A stretch of 64,000 nucleotides of DNA. Source: CAZEFK01 sp964511405. Its GTDB lineage: Bacteria > Pseudomonadota > Alphaproteobacteria > Elsterales > Elsteraceae. Below the pieces are notes generated by a model. The model was not told where the DNA came from and searched no databases. It was given only the letters and a program-made list of their open reading frames with translations. This document shows, one piece after another, positions 49,119 through 58,057 of this stretch. Made by a program: the position numbers and the translations under genes. The number at the start of each line of letters is the position of its first letter. Positions within the stretch are counted from its first letter, which is position 1. The stretch covers positions 1 to 64,000 of the forward strand of contig CAZEFK010000006.1 in the NCBI GenBank assembly GCA_964511405.1, in the 5' to 3' direction.

Positions 49119-49245
49119 CGATTGCACCTTTTGCTTGCGGCGCCGCGGCGCGGTCGAGCCGCCGAACGTCATCACGGCCCAGCCAAGCCGGTCCTGCGCC
49201 GGGCATCGTTGATCCAGCGCAAGGCGCCACGCCGATCGCTTGGGC

Positions 49246-51237
49246 CTAGGACAGGAGCTCGGGCACCCGCGCTTTCGCCAGGTCCACCGGCTCCGCCTTG
49301 TAGAGGTGGATGGTGTGGCCCGAGCGCGTGCGCTGCCCAGCGAATTGCTCCGCCGTGGCCGCCGTGGTCGGCGGCACGGTCACCTTCATGGCGGTCCGTT
49401 GCGGCTCGAGTTGCGGCAGCGGGCGCCCGCTGGTCAGGGCGTCGAAATACTGGGGCAGATTCCAATGGAATTCGATGAGCTCGCTGCCTGCGGCGCGGAA
49501 GATCGGCATCCGCGCCTGCTGGTAGCGGACGAGGTCGTCCAGCAGCGAGCCGTCGGCGGGCGCATCGATCGACCCGCAGAAGCGGCCGGCGATCAGCCGC
49601 AGGTCGCCATAGAGCTGATCGATATCGGCCAGCACCATCGCCAGCACGGCCTCATGCGGCAGGGCCAGGCTCCCGCCCAGGCCATCGACGGGCGACAGCA
49701 TCGCGATCCCGTCCAGGATCATTTGCTGCTGCTTGACCAGATGGCCGACGGCCAGCTCCAGCACCGGATATTGGCCGGGTGCCGCTTCGACCTCGCTGAT
49801 GACGAATTCCACGAAACTCGTGTGGTCGGTCCCGAATTCCTGTTGGAAATAGTTCATCAGGAAGAACGCGACCCGGAAATTGTAAAGGACCGCGCACAGA
49901 TATCCGACCTTGTAGGTGCGCCGCCATTCCGGGGTCGGCATGCTCGCCGTGCCGACGACGATCTCCTCGAGCTCCGGTTCGTCCGCCACGGCGGCGGTCC
50001 GGCGCGCGATCCCGGCCGAGCAGATCCGGCTTTCGATCCCGTAGCGCTGCCGGCTTTCCGCCGACTCCATTTCGGTGTTTTCCAGCAGCGTGCACAGGTG
50101 AAACACCCAGTGGTCGGCGAGCCGCGCCGTCATCGCCTGGTTCAGGCCATAGATGAAGCTGTCATAGGTCTCGCCGGGCAGGCCCAGGATCAGCTCGGTA
50201 TAGGTCGGCAGATCGCGGTCGTGAAACTCCTTCTTCAGCCGGAGCAGGCTGTCATGTTTGATGTTGCGCCGCTTGATCGCGGCGAGCGTGTCGATGTTGA
50301 AGGACTGCATGGCCAGCGTCACGCTGGTGACGATGCCGCCGGAGGCGAGGCGGTCGGCGATCGTCACGATCCGCTCGTGGCTGTTCTTGGTCCAGTTGAT
50401 CGCGATGAATTTCGGGAAGCCGTTGGCCTGGCTCTGGTCGGCAAGCCGGCCGGCGATCTCGAGGTCGCGATCGTAAAAGATGCCGAAGTTCGCGTCGGCC
50501 AGGTAGATGTAGAAGATCTTGTTCCGGCTCAGCCACTCGATTTCGGCGGCCAGCCGGTCCATGTCGAACTTCTTCACCTTGTTGACGTCGGCGTTGCCCC
50601 AGTCGCAGAAGGTGCAGGAGAACGGGCAGCCGCGGTTGGTCTCCCAGACGGCGCCGGTGACCTGTGGGCCGTGCAGCCGCATCAGACGGTCGAACGCGCC
50701 GTTCAGGAAGGGCGAGGGGATATCGTTCAGGTCGCCGATGCGGTCCCGACGGGCCGTGGTCACGAACCCGGCCGCGGCATCGGGCTCGCGGTAGGTGATG
50801 CCCGGGACGGTCTCGAACGACGATCGCGCCAGCACGGCCCGCATCAGGTCGGCGAAGGTGAACTCGCCTTCGCCGTGGACCAGGACGTCGATGAAGGGGT
50901 GCTCGTCCAGGAACCGGCGGATGCGGTCGGGCGCCTTGGGGATCGAATAGCCGCCGACGACGATCAGGGCGTTCGGATGCGTCTGCTTGACCGTCGCGGC
51001 GACGCGCATCGAGGCCCGCATGTTCCAGACATAGCAGGCGAAGCCGACCACCGCGGGGTTGTCGAACGAGTGGGCGATATCGGCCGGATCGCCGCGCAAG
51101 AAGTGCAGGTTGAAGTTGAAGGCCTCGTCGAGTTCGGGCTGGCTCTGGCTGTAGGCGGAGATCAGGCCAGTCCCCAGCGGCAGAAGATTCCGGTTGCTAC
51201 CCGTGCCGAGGTCGACCAGATAGGCGTTTTGCTTCAT
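49246..51237 (-). CDS. B12-binding domain radical SAM protein (paralogue 1)
   Basis: 663 residues from the ATG at 51237 (MKQNAYLVDLG); the in-frame extension upstream is Arg-rich and unsupported. Residues 1-160 form a cobalamin-binding-type Rossmann domain (VVGFACYVWN, LIVVGGYSIP, VHGEGE). The radical SAM cluster CxxxCxxC is in RGCPFSCTFCDWG near residue 205; ILGLPGETYDSF lies near residue 360. About 250 residues of unrecognised C-terminal region follow. Such enzymes do radical C- or P-methylation, ring contraction or other difficult sugar chemistry. It is clearly a paralogue of 55935-57953 (same WETNRGCPF.CTFCDWG and LPGETYDSF). Substrate unknown. Confidence 0.85.
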   Translation of the reverse strand: MKQNAYLVDLGTGSNRNLLPLGTGLISAYSQSQPELDEAFNFNLHFLRGDPADIAHSFDNPAVVGFACYVWNMRASMRVAATVKQTHPNALIVVGGYSIPKAPDRIRRFLDEHPFIDVLVHGEGEFTFADLMRAVLARSSFETVPGITYREPDAAAGFVTTARRDRIGDLNDIPSPFLNGAFDRLMRLHGPQVTGAVWETNRGCPFSCTFCDWGNADVNKVKKFDMDRLAAEIEWLSRNKIFYIYLADANFGIFYDRDLEIAGRLADQSQANGFPKFIAINWTKNSHERIVTIADRLASGGIVTSVTLAMQSFNIDTLAAIKRRNIKHDSLLRLKKEFHDRDLPTYTELILGLPGETYDSFIYGLNQAMTARLADHWVFHLCTLLENTEMESAESRQRYGIESRICSAGIARRTAAVADEPELEEIVVGTASMPTPEWRRTYKVGYLCAVLYNFRVAFFLMNYFQQEFGTDHTSFVEFVISEVEAAPGQYPVLELAVGHLVKQQQMILDGIAMLSPVDGLGGSLALPHEAVLAMVLADIDQLYGDLRLIAGRFCGSIDAPADGSLLDDLVRYQQARMPIFRAAGSELIEFHWNLPQYFDALTSGRPLPQLEPQRTAMKVTVPPTTAATAEQFAGQRTRSGHTIHLYKAEPVDLAKARVPELLS

Positions 51238-51426
51238 GCCCCGTACCTTCCCAAATGCAGCTCGACATCGGGCTCGCCGCGACCAAACCTCGCCCCAAAC
51301 GTCGCCCGTGGGCATCCCATCGGCACCGACGGTCGCACCCGCCCGACCGCACCCCGTATGGGCCGACGCTCCGCGCCGGACGCGCCTGTAGCCCGGCAAA
51401 GCGGTCTCCACGCTAGTGGCGAATGC

Positions 51427-51441
51427 TTAATAATTGGTTTA
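51427..51441. promoter_or_regulatory. CtrA-like box (TTAA-N7-TTTA), near match
   Basis: TTAA (51427-51430), seven bases, TTTA (51438-51441): one mismatch to TTAA-N7-TTAA. It lies in the 275-bp gap (51238-51512) about 190 bases before the radical SAM start at 51237 and is the only AT-rich spot there. Nothing else recognisable is in this gap. Confidence 0.4.
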
Positions 51442-51512
51442 GTCGGTGTCAAGCGCATGCCCGGATGCACACCCGCCAACCACTGCTGCGACGGTCGGGC
51501 GCAGTCATTCCA

Positions 51513-53021
51513 TCATGCTGGAAATGGCCCAGCCAACATCCATTGCCAAAACAGCCGACTGGAATAGCGTTGCTTCGCCCAGTCGTACGCCGCATCTGTG
51601 ATCCGTGTCCACCAGTCCTCGCGTTCGGCAAAAAAGCGCAGATACGCCTCGACCTGCTCGGCGCTATTTGTGGGAATGTAATGCACAAAAGGTACGAAGT
51701 ACTTGTCGATGTCGGAGCCGATCTCGTTCAGAAGGAGGCATTTCGACCAGATGGCTTCGAGGACGCGCCCGGGCTTGTGGTGGAAGGTCTGGTTCTGATA
51801 GCCGTCGGAGTAGGTGAGGCGGGACCGCCGATACAGCTCCGCATATTCCTCGATCGATACGTCCGGCAGGTGGCTGGTCCGGTCGTGCAGGGCGACATGG
51901 CACGGCCGGCTCAGGTCGGTCAGCACGTCCGTCAGCCAGGTCATCATGGCGAGGCGGTTCCGGTCGAAGCCGACCCGGCCGCGAAACGTGAAGAACAGGT
52001 CCTTGGGCAAATCGGGGCGGAACATCTCCTCGTCGTGGATGGCGACGATACCCAGTCGGGTTTTGGCAACCAGGTTCCAAGGGACCAGCCGGCGCCGATT
52101 TTCGAATATCACGACTTGATCGCAGACCGGCGTCCACTGGGTCAGGTTGTGGAAGCAATCGAACGCCACGCCGATCAGCTTGAAGCGGTACTTGGTACGC
52201 CAGGCATCCCAGATCTGCGGCGTGAGCGCGTGCTCGACGATATTGATGAAGTTTATCGAGAAGAAGATCAGATCGGGCCGGTTCTCAGCGATTTCGGCCT
52301 CCAGCGCGGCCATGGCCACCGCTGACTTCTCCGGGTCGAGCGGATGATGGCGCTCGTTGGAGATGTCGTCGATGCCGAATTGCCGGACGTTGAGATTATT
52401 GCGGCGCGCGCTCCGGGTAAAAACATAGAACGGCTGCGCCGCGCCCAATTCCGGGCGGCATTCGGCCCACTGCGGCATGGCGATGAGGATGCGGACGGTC
52501 GACCAATCTTCGATGCTGGTGGCCGCGCCGGTGAACACGTCCTGATGGGCGGGCGGCGGAGTCTCGCCACGCTCCCAGGCGTCATGGTGTGCCGTCAGCG
52601 TCGCCTCGATGATCCGGTTCTGCGCCGCGCGGCTGGCGCCATGGAGGATCGAACAGGGCCGCGTCACGATATGGGAGTGCGCTTCCGGGATCGATTCGGC
52701 GGCGGCCTTGCGCAGGCTGGGGCGGAGGCCGTGCAGCCAATAGCGCAGGTCCTGGTCGTGATGCTGGACCAGGGACACCAGGATCGAATGCGCATACTCC
52801 TTGTCGCCCTGGGCAAGCGCCAGATCGGCGACGTCCAGCCACAGCTCCTCCAGGCCGCCGACCGTGCCGAGCAGCGCGTGAAGGATCGACCGGGCCAACG
52901 GCGCACCGTCCGGGTGCTTGGCCAGCTCGCGCGCCGCCTGGTGCCAATAGGCCGAGTTCTCTGCGGTCAGGGTGCCCAGGTTCTGCTGGAGCGCGGCCAA
53001 CTGCGTGTTGTCCTCGGTCAC
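51513..53021 (-). CDS. Putative glycosyltransferase with CgeB-like C-terminal domain
   Basis: 502 residues. The N-terminal 130 residues are helical and TPR-like; the middle is unrecognised. The last 110 residues match the CgeB/Glyco_trans_1_2 pattern: YSDGYQNQTFHHKPGRVLEA near residue 410, CLLLNEIGSDIDKYF near residue 435, then a helical end. Related proteins are GT-B transferases of sporulation and surface-glycan loci. The preceding 174-bp gap carries a perfect CtrA-like box. Soluble; donor and acceptor unknown. Confidence 0.68.
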   Translation of the reverse strand: MTEDNTQLAALQQNLGTLTAENSAYWHQAARELAKHPDGAPLARSILHALLGTVGGLEELWLDVADLALAQGDKEYAHSILVSLVQHHDQDLRYWLHGLRPSLRKAAAESIPEAHSHIVTRPCSILHGASRAAQNRIIEATLTAHHDAWERGETPPPAHQDVFTGAATSIEDWSTVRILIAMPQWAECRPELGAAQPFYVFTRSARRNNLNVRQFGIDDISNERHHPLDPEKSAVAMAALEAEIAENRPDLIFFSINFINIVEHALTPQIWDAWRTKYRFKLIGVAFDCFHNLTQWTPVCDQVVIFENRRRLVPWNLVAKTRLGIVAIHDEEMFRPDLPKDLFFTFRGRVGFDRNRLAMMTWLTDVLTDLSRPCHVALHDRTSHLPDVSIEEYAELYRRSRLTYSDGYQNQTFHHKPGRVLEAIWSKCLLLNEIGSDIDKYFVPFVHYIPTNSAEQVEAYLRFFAEREDWWTRITDAAYDWAKQRYSSRLFWQWMLAGPFPA

Positions 53022-53184
53022 CGATCGGTCCTCTTCATGGGTTCGGCCCCCGGCAGCTGCGTGGATAGGCGGAGGGCGGGGCGCGGGATCCGACGGATCA
53101 TCCAGCCGATCGGCACCGGCCGGGTGCTCGCTTGGCGGCTGTCCCGCCGCGGATCATGGCAGCGATCAGATAGGAGTCGAGTGG

Positions 53185-53199
53185 TTAATCGCCGGTTAA
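53185..53199. promoter_or_regulatory. Perfect CtrA-like box (TTAA-N7-TTAA)
   Basis: TTAA at 53185-53188, seven bases (TCGCCGG), TTAA at 53196-53199. On the minus strand it reads TTAACCGGCGATTAACC, matching the CtrA consensus TTAA-N7-TTAAC including the final C. It overlaps the stop codon of the guanylyltransferase gene and lies about 165 bases upstream of the 502-residue glycosyltransferase gene, in an otherwise GC-rich sequence. Probable promoter or operator for the leftward genes from 53021 on. Confidence 0.55.
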
Positions 53200-53966
53200 G
53201 CGGATGGGACCCGGTCATCGCGCGGCGGGCGCGTGGCGCCGTCGATCGACTGGAAGAACGCCGCCGCTGCCGCGTGGCTCTCCGGGGTTCCGATATCGAT
53301 GAAGCGCCCACCGCCTTGCCATCCGAACAAACCGGCGCCGATCAGGGCGGGAAACAGGTCGCGCTCAAGCGAGCACACCTGGTGCTCGGGAACGCCCGCC
53401 AGCATTGATCGATCGCCCAGATAGATGCCGGCATTGATCCAGCCGGTGCCGGCACCGGCCTGCTTTTCGCGGAAGGCCAGGACTTCGCCCTCCGGACCGA
53501 CCGTTACCGCGCCATAGCGCCCGGCATCGGCCACCTGGGTCAGCATCATCGACCAGACCGCCGGGCGCCGGTGGTGCCAGTCGACAAATGACGCGAGGTC
53601 GCCGTCGCACCAGGAGTCGGCATTGAGTCCAAGCAGCAGCGGCGTGTCGACCAGCGGCAGAGCATTGCGCAATGCGCCGCCGGTGCCGAGCAGCACCGAC
53701 TCGATGGCATAGTGCACGGACAGGCCAGCATAGCTGGTACCAAAATGGCGCTGGATCTGGTCGGCCTGGTAGCCCACGCACAGCACCGCGCTGTGGAACC
53801 CGGCCCGGGCCAGGCGATCGAGCTGATATTCGAGGATCGGACGGCCGCCGACCAGCGCCATGGCCTTGGGGCGGTCGGGAACGGCGGCGCGCAGGCGAGT
53901 GCCGAGACCGCCGGCCAGGATCACCGGCATGATGGCGTCGATGCGCGCGGCCGGCCGGCCGGTCAT
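53196..53966 (-). CDS. hddC: Nucleotidyltransferase, D-glycero-alpha-D-manno-heptose-1-phosphate guanylyltransferase-like
   Basis: 256 residues from the ATG at 53966 (ATGA overlap); the open frame upstream is a shadow of the epimerase gene. MPVILAGGLGTRLRAAVPDRPKAM near residue 13 is the nucleotide-binding loop, with LLLGLNADSW near residue 110 for the metal Asp and WINAGIYL near residue 175. HddC joins GTP and heptose-1-phosphate to GDP-D-glycero-alpha-D-manno-heptose. The choice of HddC over other NTP-transferases rests on the length, the layout and the presence of hddA, gmhA and gmhB in the same window. Confidence 0.78.
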   Translation of the reverse strand: MTGRPAARIDAIMPVILAGGLGTRLRAAVPDRPKAMALVGGRPILEYQLDRLARAGFHSAVLCVGYQADQIQRHFGTSYAGLSVHYAIESVLLGTGGALRNALPLVDTPLLLGLNADSWCDGDLASFVDWHHRRPAVWSMMLTQVADAGRYGAVTVGPEGEVLAFREKQAGAGTGWINAGIYLGDRSMLAGVPEHQVCSLERDLFPALIGAGLFGWQGGGRFIDIGTPESHAAAAAFFQSIDGATRPPRDDRVPSA

Positions 53967-54940
53967 CGCGCCAGGCCCTGGCGATACCAGGTCAAGGTCC
54001 GGCGCAACCCGTCCTCGAGCGCCGTCCCGGCAACAAAGCCGAGCGTCTCGCGCGCTAGGCTGACGTCGAACAGCCGCTTGCCGACGGTGCGCGGCTTCGA
54101 CGGGTCGAACACCACCTCGGCGTCGTCGAACCCGTCGACGGCAAGGAGAACCTGAAGGATCTCCTTGATCGAATAGGCGCGGCCGGAGGCGATGTTGACC
54201 GCCAGCCAGGACTGGTCCAGATCCGCCGACAGCGCGCGCATCGCACTCTCGACGACGTCGTCGACATAGATCAGGTCGCGCACGTCGTCGCCGGTCCCCC
54301 ACACCTCCAGCGGCCGGTGCCGCTCGACCACCCGCCGGATCAAGGCGGCCGTGACGTGGGAGCGGGCGAAATCGAACTTGTCACCGGGGCCGTAGACGTT
54401 CGACACGCGCAGCACCACCGCCGGCATCGGGTTCGCCAGCTTGGTCGCGTACATCCGGCACAGGATCTCGGCGTAGCGCTTCATCCATCCGGCCGGGAAA
54501 TACACATCGGGCGGATCGCCCAGGGCCATGTCGGCCTCGGTCAGGCGATGGTCGGGGCCCAGGTCCGGATAGGCCGCGCCGCTGCCGATGAACAGCAGCC
54601 GGCGGACCCGGGCGCGATAGGCAGCTTCGAACAGCTGCGCATTCATCACCACGTTGGGGGTGACGTGGTCGACCGGCGTCGCCGCGATGGCGGCGGCCCC
54701 GGAGGTATTGGCGGCAGCATGCACCACCAGTTCGACGCCCGCGGCCGCCGCGACGCAGGCCGCCGGATCGCGCAGGTCGGCCGTCAGCCATTCCAGTCGG
54801 TCGTGCCGGCGATTGGGCGGCCGCCGGAAGCAGACCGCGCGCACTCGGGCGCCCTCGGCCAACAAGCGGTCGACGATGGCGCCGCCCAGGAAGCCCGTTC
54901 CGCCGGTGACCAGGACGTACGCGCCGCCGATGTCGATCAT
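53963..54940 (-). CDS. NAD-dependent epimerase/dehydratase (extended SDR, GDP-sugar epimerase/reductase-like)
   Basis: 325 residues from the ATG at 54940 (ATGA overlap); the upstream open frame is spurious. VTGGTGFLGGAIV near residue 11, VVHAAANTSG near residue 72, FIGSGAAYPDLG near residue 115, and PAGWMKRYAEILC near residue 150. The active-site Lys is present, but the Tyr four residues before it is Ala (AGWMK), unless the nearby Tyr of VYFPAG serves instead. It sits next to hddC and is part of the operon with the GMD-like dehydratase, so it may reduce or epimerise a GDP-6-deoxy-4-keto-heptose. Confidence 0.78.
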   Translation of the reverse strand: MIDIGGAYVLVTGGTGFLGGAIVDRLLAEGARVRAVCFRRPPNRRHDRLEWLTADLRDPAACVAAAAGVELVVHAAANTSGAAAIAATPVDHVTPNVVMNAQLFEAAYRARVRRLLFIGSGAAYPDLGPDHRLTEADMALGDPPDVYFPAGWMKRYAEILCRMYATKLANPMPAVVLRVSNVYGPGDKFDFARSHVTAALIRRVVERHRPLEVWGTGDDVRDLIYVDDVVESAMRALSADLDQSWLAVNIASGRAYSIKEILQVLLAVDGFDDAEVVFDPSKPRTVGKRLFDVSLARETLGFVAGTALEDGLRRTLTWYRQGLAR

Positions 54941-55938
54941 CGGCCGGCCCCGCTGGCCGCCGGCTGGGTATCGGGGGTCACGAAAATCCGGGCGCCACGA
55001 TACACCGCCACGGCGCGATCCAGCCGGTCGCCGGACACCCGGTCGAGCGCCGAAGCAACGGCATTGGCGGCAACCTCGTCCGGGGTCAGCATGCCCGCGA
55101 TCACCGTCGACACGGCTTGGTGGGACAGACAGAAGCGCAGGGCGCTGGCTGCCGCGAACGGCAGCTCGATCGCGGCGAACAGGGCTTCGGCGGCATCCAG
55201 CCAGGCATGGACCTGGGCCCGCGGCCACAGGCTGCGGTGATCGGCCAGGGCGAACTGGGTGTCCCGGCCGATGGTGCCGGTCAAGATGCCGAAGCACAGC
55301 GGCGTGCGGGCGATGACGCCGACCCGTCCCAGGGCCATCGCGAACACGCCGGCATCAATGGCGCGCCAATCGAGCAGGTTGAAATTCAGCTGGACCACGG
55401 CCGCGCGGTAGTCACGGATCGCGGCAATCGCATCCTCGGGGCGCTTGAGCGACCAGCCGGCCGCCCGGATCCGCCCGGACTCCCGCAGCTGGTCCAGTTC
55501 GTCGGCCAGCGCCAGGCAACGATCGCGGTCGCCGATGGGGGGATTATGCAGCTGCAGGACGTCGACATAGTCGGTCCGCAGCCGCCGCAGGCTGCCCTCG
55601 AGCGAGCGGCTCACGGCGCCCGGCCGGAAGTCCGGCGGGGCATCGAACGACAGGAAGCCGGCCTTGGTCGCGATCACCGCCTGGTCGCGGCGCGGCGCCA
55701 GCACCTGGCCCAACAGCCGCTCGCTGTGGCCATCGCCATAGACATTGGCGGTGTCGAAGAAGTTTATGCCGCGCTCGAGCGCCGCCTCGATGGCCGCCAC
55801 CGATGCCGCGTCGTCGGTCCGGCCGTACGAGGTCGCCCCCGCCGTCTCGCCGCCGATGCCCCAGGCGCCGAACCCGATCTCGGAGACGGCAAGGCCCGTC
55901 GCCCCGAGCGGCCGGCGCGCAACCGGTCGCGCGGTCAA
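54937..55938 (-). CDS. Aldo/keto reductase
   Basis: 333 residues from a TTG at 55938 that overlaps the radical SAM stop (TTGA), in the same style as the other junctions; the in-frame opening upstream lies inside the radical SAM gene. The AKR tetrad is visible: Asp and Tyr in FDTANVYGDGHSE near residue 52, Lys in VIATKAG near residue 78, His in LQLHNPP near residue 115. Reduces an aldehyde or ketone with NADPH. Deoxysugar pathways often use an AKR for 3-keto or 4-keto reduction; here the substrate is unknown. Confidence 0.85.
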   Translation of the reverse strand: MTARPVARRPLGATGLAVSEIGFGAWGIGGETAGATSYGRTDDAASVAAIEAALERGINFFDTANVYGDGHSERLLGQVLAPRRDQAVIATKAGFLSFDAPPDFRPGAVSRSLEGSLRRLRTDYVDVLQLHNPPIGDRDRCLALADELDQLRESGRIRAAGWSLKRPEDAIAAIRDYRAAVVQLNFNLLDWRAIDAGVFAMALGRVGVIARTPLCFGILTGTIGRDTQFALADHRSLWPRAQVHAWLDAAEALFAAIELPFAAASALRFCLSHQAVSTVIAGMLTPDEVAANAVASALDRVSGDRLDRAVAVYRGARIFVTPDTQPAASGAGR

Positions 55939-57953
55939 TAGTGCCCTGCCAGCTCCAGCCCGACCTGGCGGCCGCCATAGAGATAGGCGCCGCGCTTGTT
56001 GCCCCACCACACCACCTCGCGGCACCAAGTGCCGAAATCGTCGTAGCGGGCGGCGTCCCGATCGATGACGACCGTCGTGCGGGTGCGGTCCAGCGGCTCG
56101 CGCCGCCCTTCACGGATGTTCGCGGCGAAGGTCAGCACGTCGAACTCGATCGTCTGGCGGACGGTCCCGGTGGCGAAGGGCTGCTTGAGCAGGGCGCGAT
56201 TGACGGCGATGGCGTCGACGGCGGCTTGGCGCAGCGGATCCGACGCATCGATGCCGGCCAACAATAGCTGACCCACTTCGTCGTAGAAGTCGCCCATACG
56301 GCCTTCGCTGGTCATCTTGATGAAGGCGTATTCATCGGCCGGCCAATAGATCCCGAGCCACTCCCGGGAATAGACATATTCCGGCCCGCCGTTCTGGATG
56401 CTCTGCGCCTCGCGCAGAAATAGATCCCGGATCTCGGCCAGCAGCGGGTAGCTGACGGCGTCGACGGCCAGAACATCCTCGATGAATTTGCGATAGGACA
56501 GGCCCAGCAGCTCGTTGGCGACGATGAGGGGAATCTGGAACAGCTTGTCGAAGTGAAGCAGCGCCACCATCCAGCAGAACGCCCGCGTCCGCCGCCAGTC
56601 GGCGGCCGGCATCGAATCGGTGGCGATCACCAGTTGCTGGATCTCGGCCACGTCGTCGTCCAGATCCTCGCGCGCGCCGTGGATATTGATGATCTCGCTG
56701 GGAATTGTGACCATCCCGAAGCGGCGCAAGTAGTCCGGATCGCCCATTTCGGCGTTCGGCAGGATCGACAGGTTGTTGAATTGGATTCGATTGTGCTGGC
56801 CCGACTGGATCAGCTTGTCGATGCCCGTAACGAAGGAGTCGTAGGTCTCGCCCGGCAGCCCGAGGATCAGGTCCGAATAGGTCTCGACCCGATCGCGGGT
56901 GAACCGGCGCTGCAGCTCCAGGTAGGTCTCGAGCGAGATGTTGTCTCGCTTGATGTTCTTCAGCGTCTCGCCATCGATGCTCTGCATCGACAGGGCCACG
57001 CCCTTGTTCAGGCCGGCGTCCGACAGGATCTTCTGGGTCTGGTAGGCGCGCTCGGTCGCGTTCTTGGTGTTCTGAACCGACAGCGCACGCGGGTACCCGG
57101 TTTGCTGCTTGATCGCGGCGACATATTCGGCGATCTCGACGTCGCGCTTGAGGATGCCGAAATTGGCATCGCAGCAGAAGATGTATTCGATCTTCTTGGC
57201 CGCGAACCAGTCGACTTCGCGCTTCAGCCGGTCGATCTCGAACTGGTTGACCTTGGCTGCGGTCGCCGAGCCCCAGTCGCAGAAGGTGCACTGGAACGGG
57301 CAGCCGCGGTTGGTCTCCCACAGGCCGATCCAGGTCTCGTCGGGATTGGCCGCCATCAGCGGCTCGAAGAACCCGTCGAGAAACGGCGACGGGACGGCTT
57401 CCAGATCCCGCAGCCGCGGCTGGTTCGGATTGCGCACGAGGGTGCCGTCCGGCCGCAGCCGGCTGACGCCCGGCAGTGAGTCGTCGATGTCCGCGGGCAG
57501 GCCTTCCAGCAGGCCCAGGAAGGCCCGCTCGCCCTCGTTATGGACGACGACATCGATGGTCGGGTTGCGGCGCAGGAAGTCCTCGGGCTTGTCGGGCACC
57601 TGGGGGCCGCCGACAATGATGACGACCTCGGGATTGGCCGTCTTCAGCCGGCGGATCACTTCCAGCGAGATCTGCTCGTTCCAGACATAGAGGCTGAAGC
57701 CGACCACTTGGGCCCCGGCCAGCGCGGCGACGATATCGCGGATCGGCATCCGCTTGTAGATCGGCAGCAGAAAGCGGTAACGGCTGGGATCCGGTGCGTG
57801 GCGCGCGGCATAGGCCTGCAGCATCGCGACCGAATAGGGCAGATAGTTCTGGCCGGAAAAGCTGTTGTTGATCTGAACCAGCCCGACCGTGAGCGGCGGA
57901 CCGCCGGCTCTGGCCGCGGGGCCGGGACGATCGCACGCGCCGGGCAGATCCAT
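55935..57953 (-). CDS. B12-binding domain radical SAM protein (paralogue 2)
   Basis: 672 residues from the ATG at 57953, which has AAGGA seven bases before it; an ATG at 58004 is the alternative. Residues about 20-170 are a B12-binding-type domain (VGLVQINNSFSGQ, VVGFSLYVWN, VIIVGGPQVP). RGCPFQCTFCDWGS near residue 218 carries the CxxxCxxC cluster; QFNNLSILPNAEM and LILGLPGETYDSF follow. The long C-terminal region is Asp/Glu-rich with no known domain. It is paralogous to 49246-51237. Stops with TTGA overlap on the aldo/keto reductase. Possibly a radical methylase or epimerase of the glycan. Confidence 0.85.
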   Translation of the reverse strand: MDLPGACDRPGPAARAGGPPLTVGLVQINNSFSGQNYLPYSVAMLQAYAARHAPDPSRYRFLLPIYKRMPIRDIVAALAGAQVVGFSLYVWNEQISLEVIRRLKTANPEVVIIVGGPQVPDKPEDFLRRNPTIDVVVHNEGERAFLGLLEGLPADIDDSLPGVSRLRPDGTLVRNPNQPRLRDLEAVPSPFLDGFFEPLMAANPDETWIGLWETNRGCPFQCTFCDWGSATAAKVNQFEIDRLKREVDWFAAKKIEYIFCCDANFGILKRDVEIAEYVAAIKQQTGYPRALSVQNTKNATERAYQTQKILSDAGLNKGVALSMQSIDGETLKNIKRDNISLETYLELQRRFTRDRVETYSDLILGLPGETYDSFVTGIDKLIQSGQHNRIQFNNLSILPNAEMGDPDYLRRFGMVTIPSEIINIHGAREDLDDDVAEIQQLVIATDSMPAADWRRTRAFCWMVALLHFDKLFQIPLIVANELLGLSYRKFIEDVLAVDAVSYPLLAEIRDLFLREAQSIQNGGPEYVYSREWLGIYWPADEYAFIKMTSEGRMGDFYDEVGQLLLAGIDASDPLRQAAVDAIAVNRALLKQPFATGTVRQTIEFDVLTFAANIREGRREPLDRTRTTVVIDRDAARYDDFGTWCREVVWWGNKRGAYLYGGRQVGLELAGHY

Positions 57954-58057
57954 CGCCTGTTCCTTGTCCTCCAGCATCGGCGCAATCTGCCGTAGGGTCC
58001 CCATCAGTGCAAGCTGCTGGGACTCGCCGCCGCATTATGCCGCGGGAACCTTGCTGC

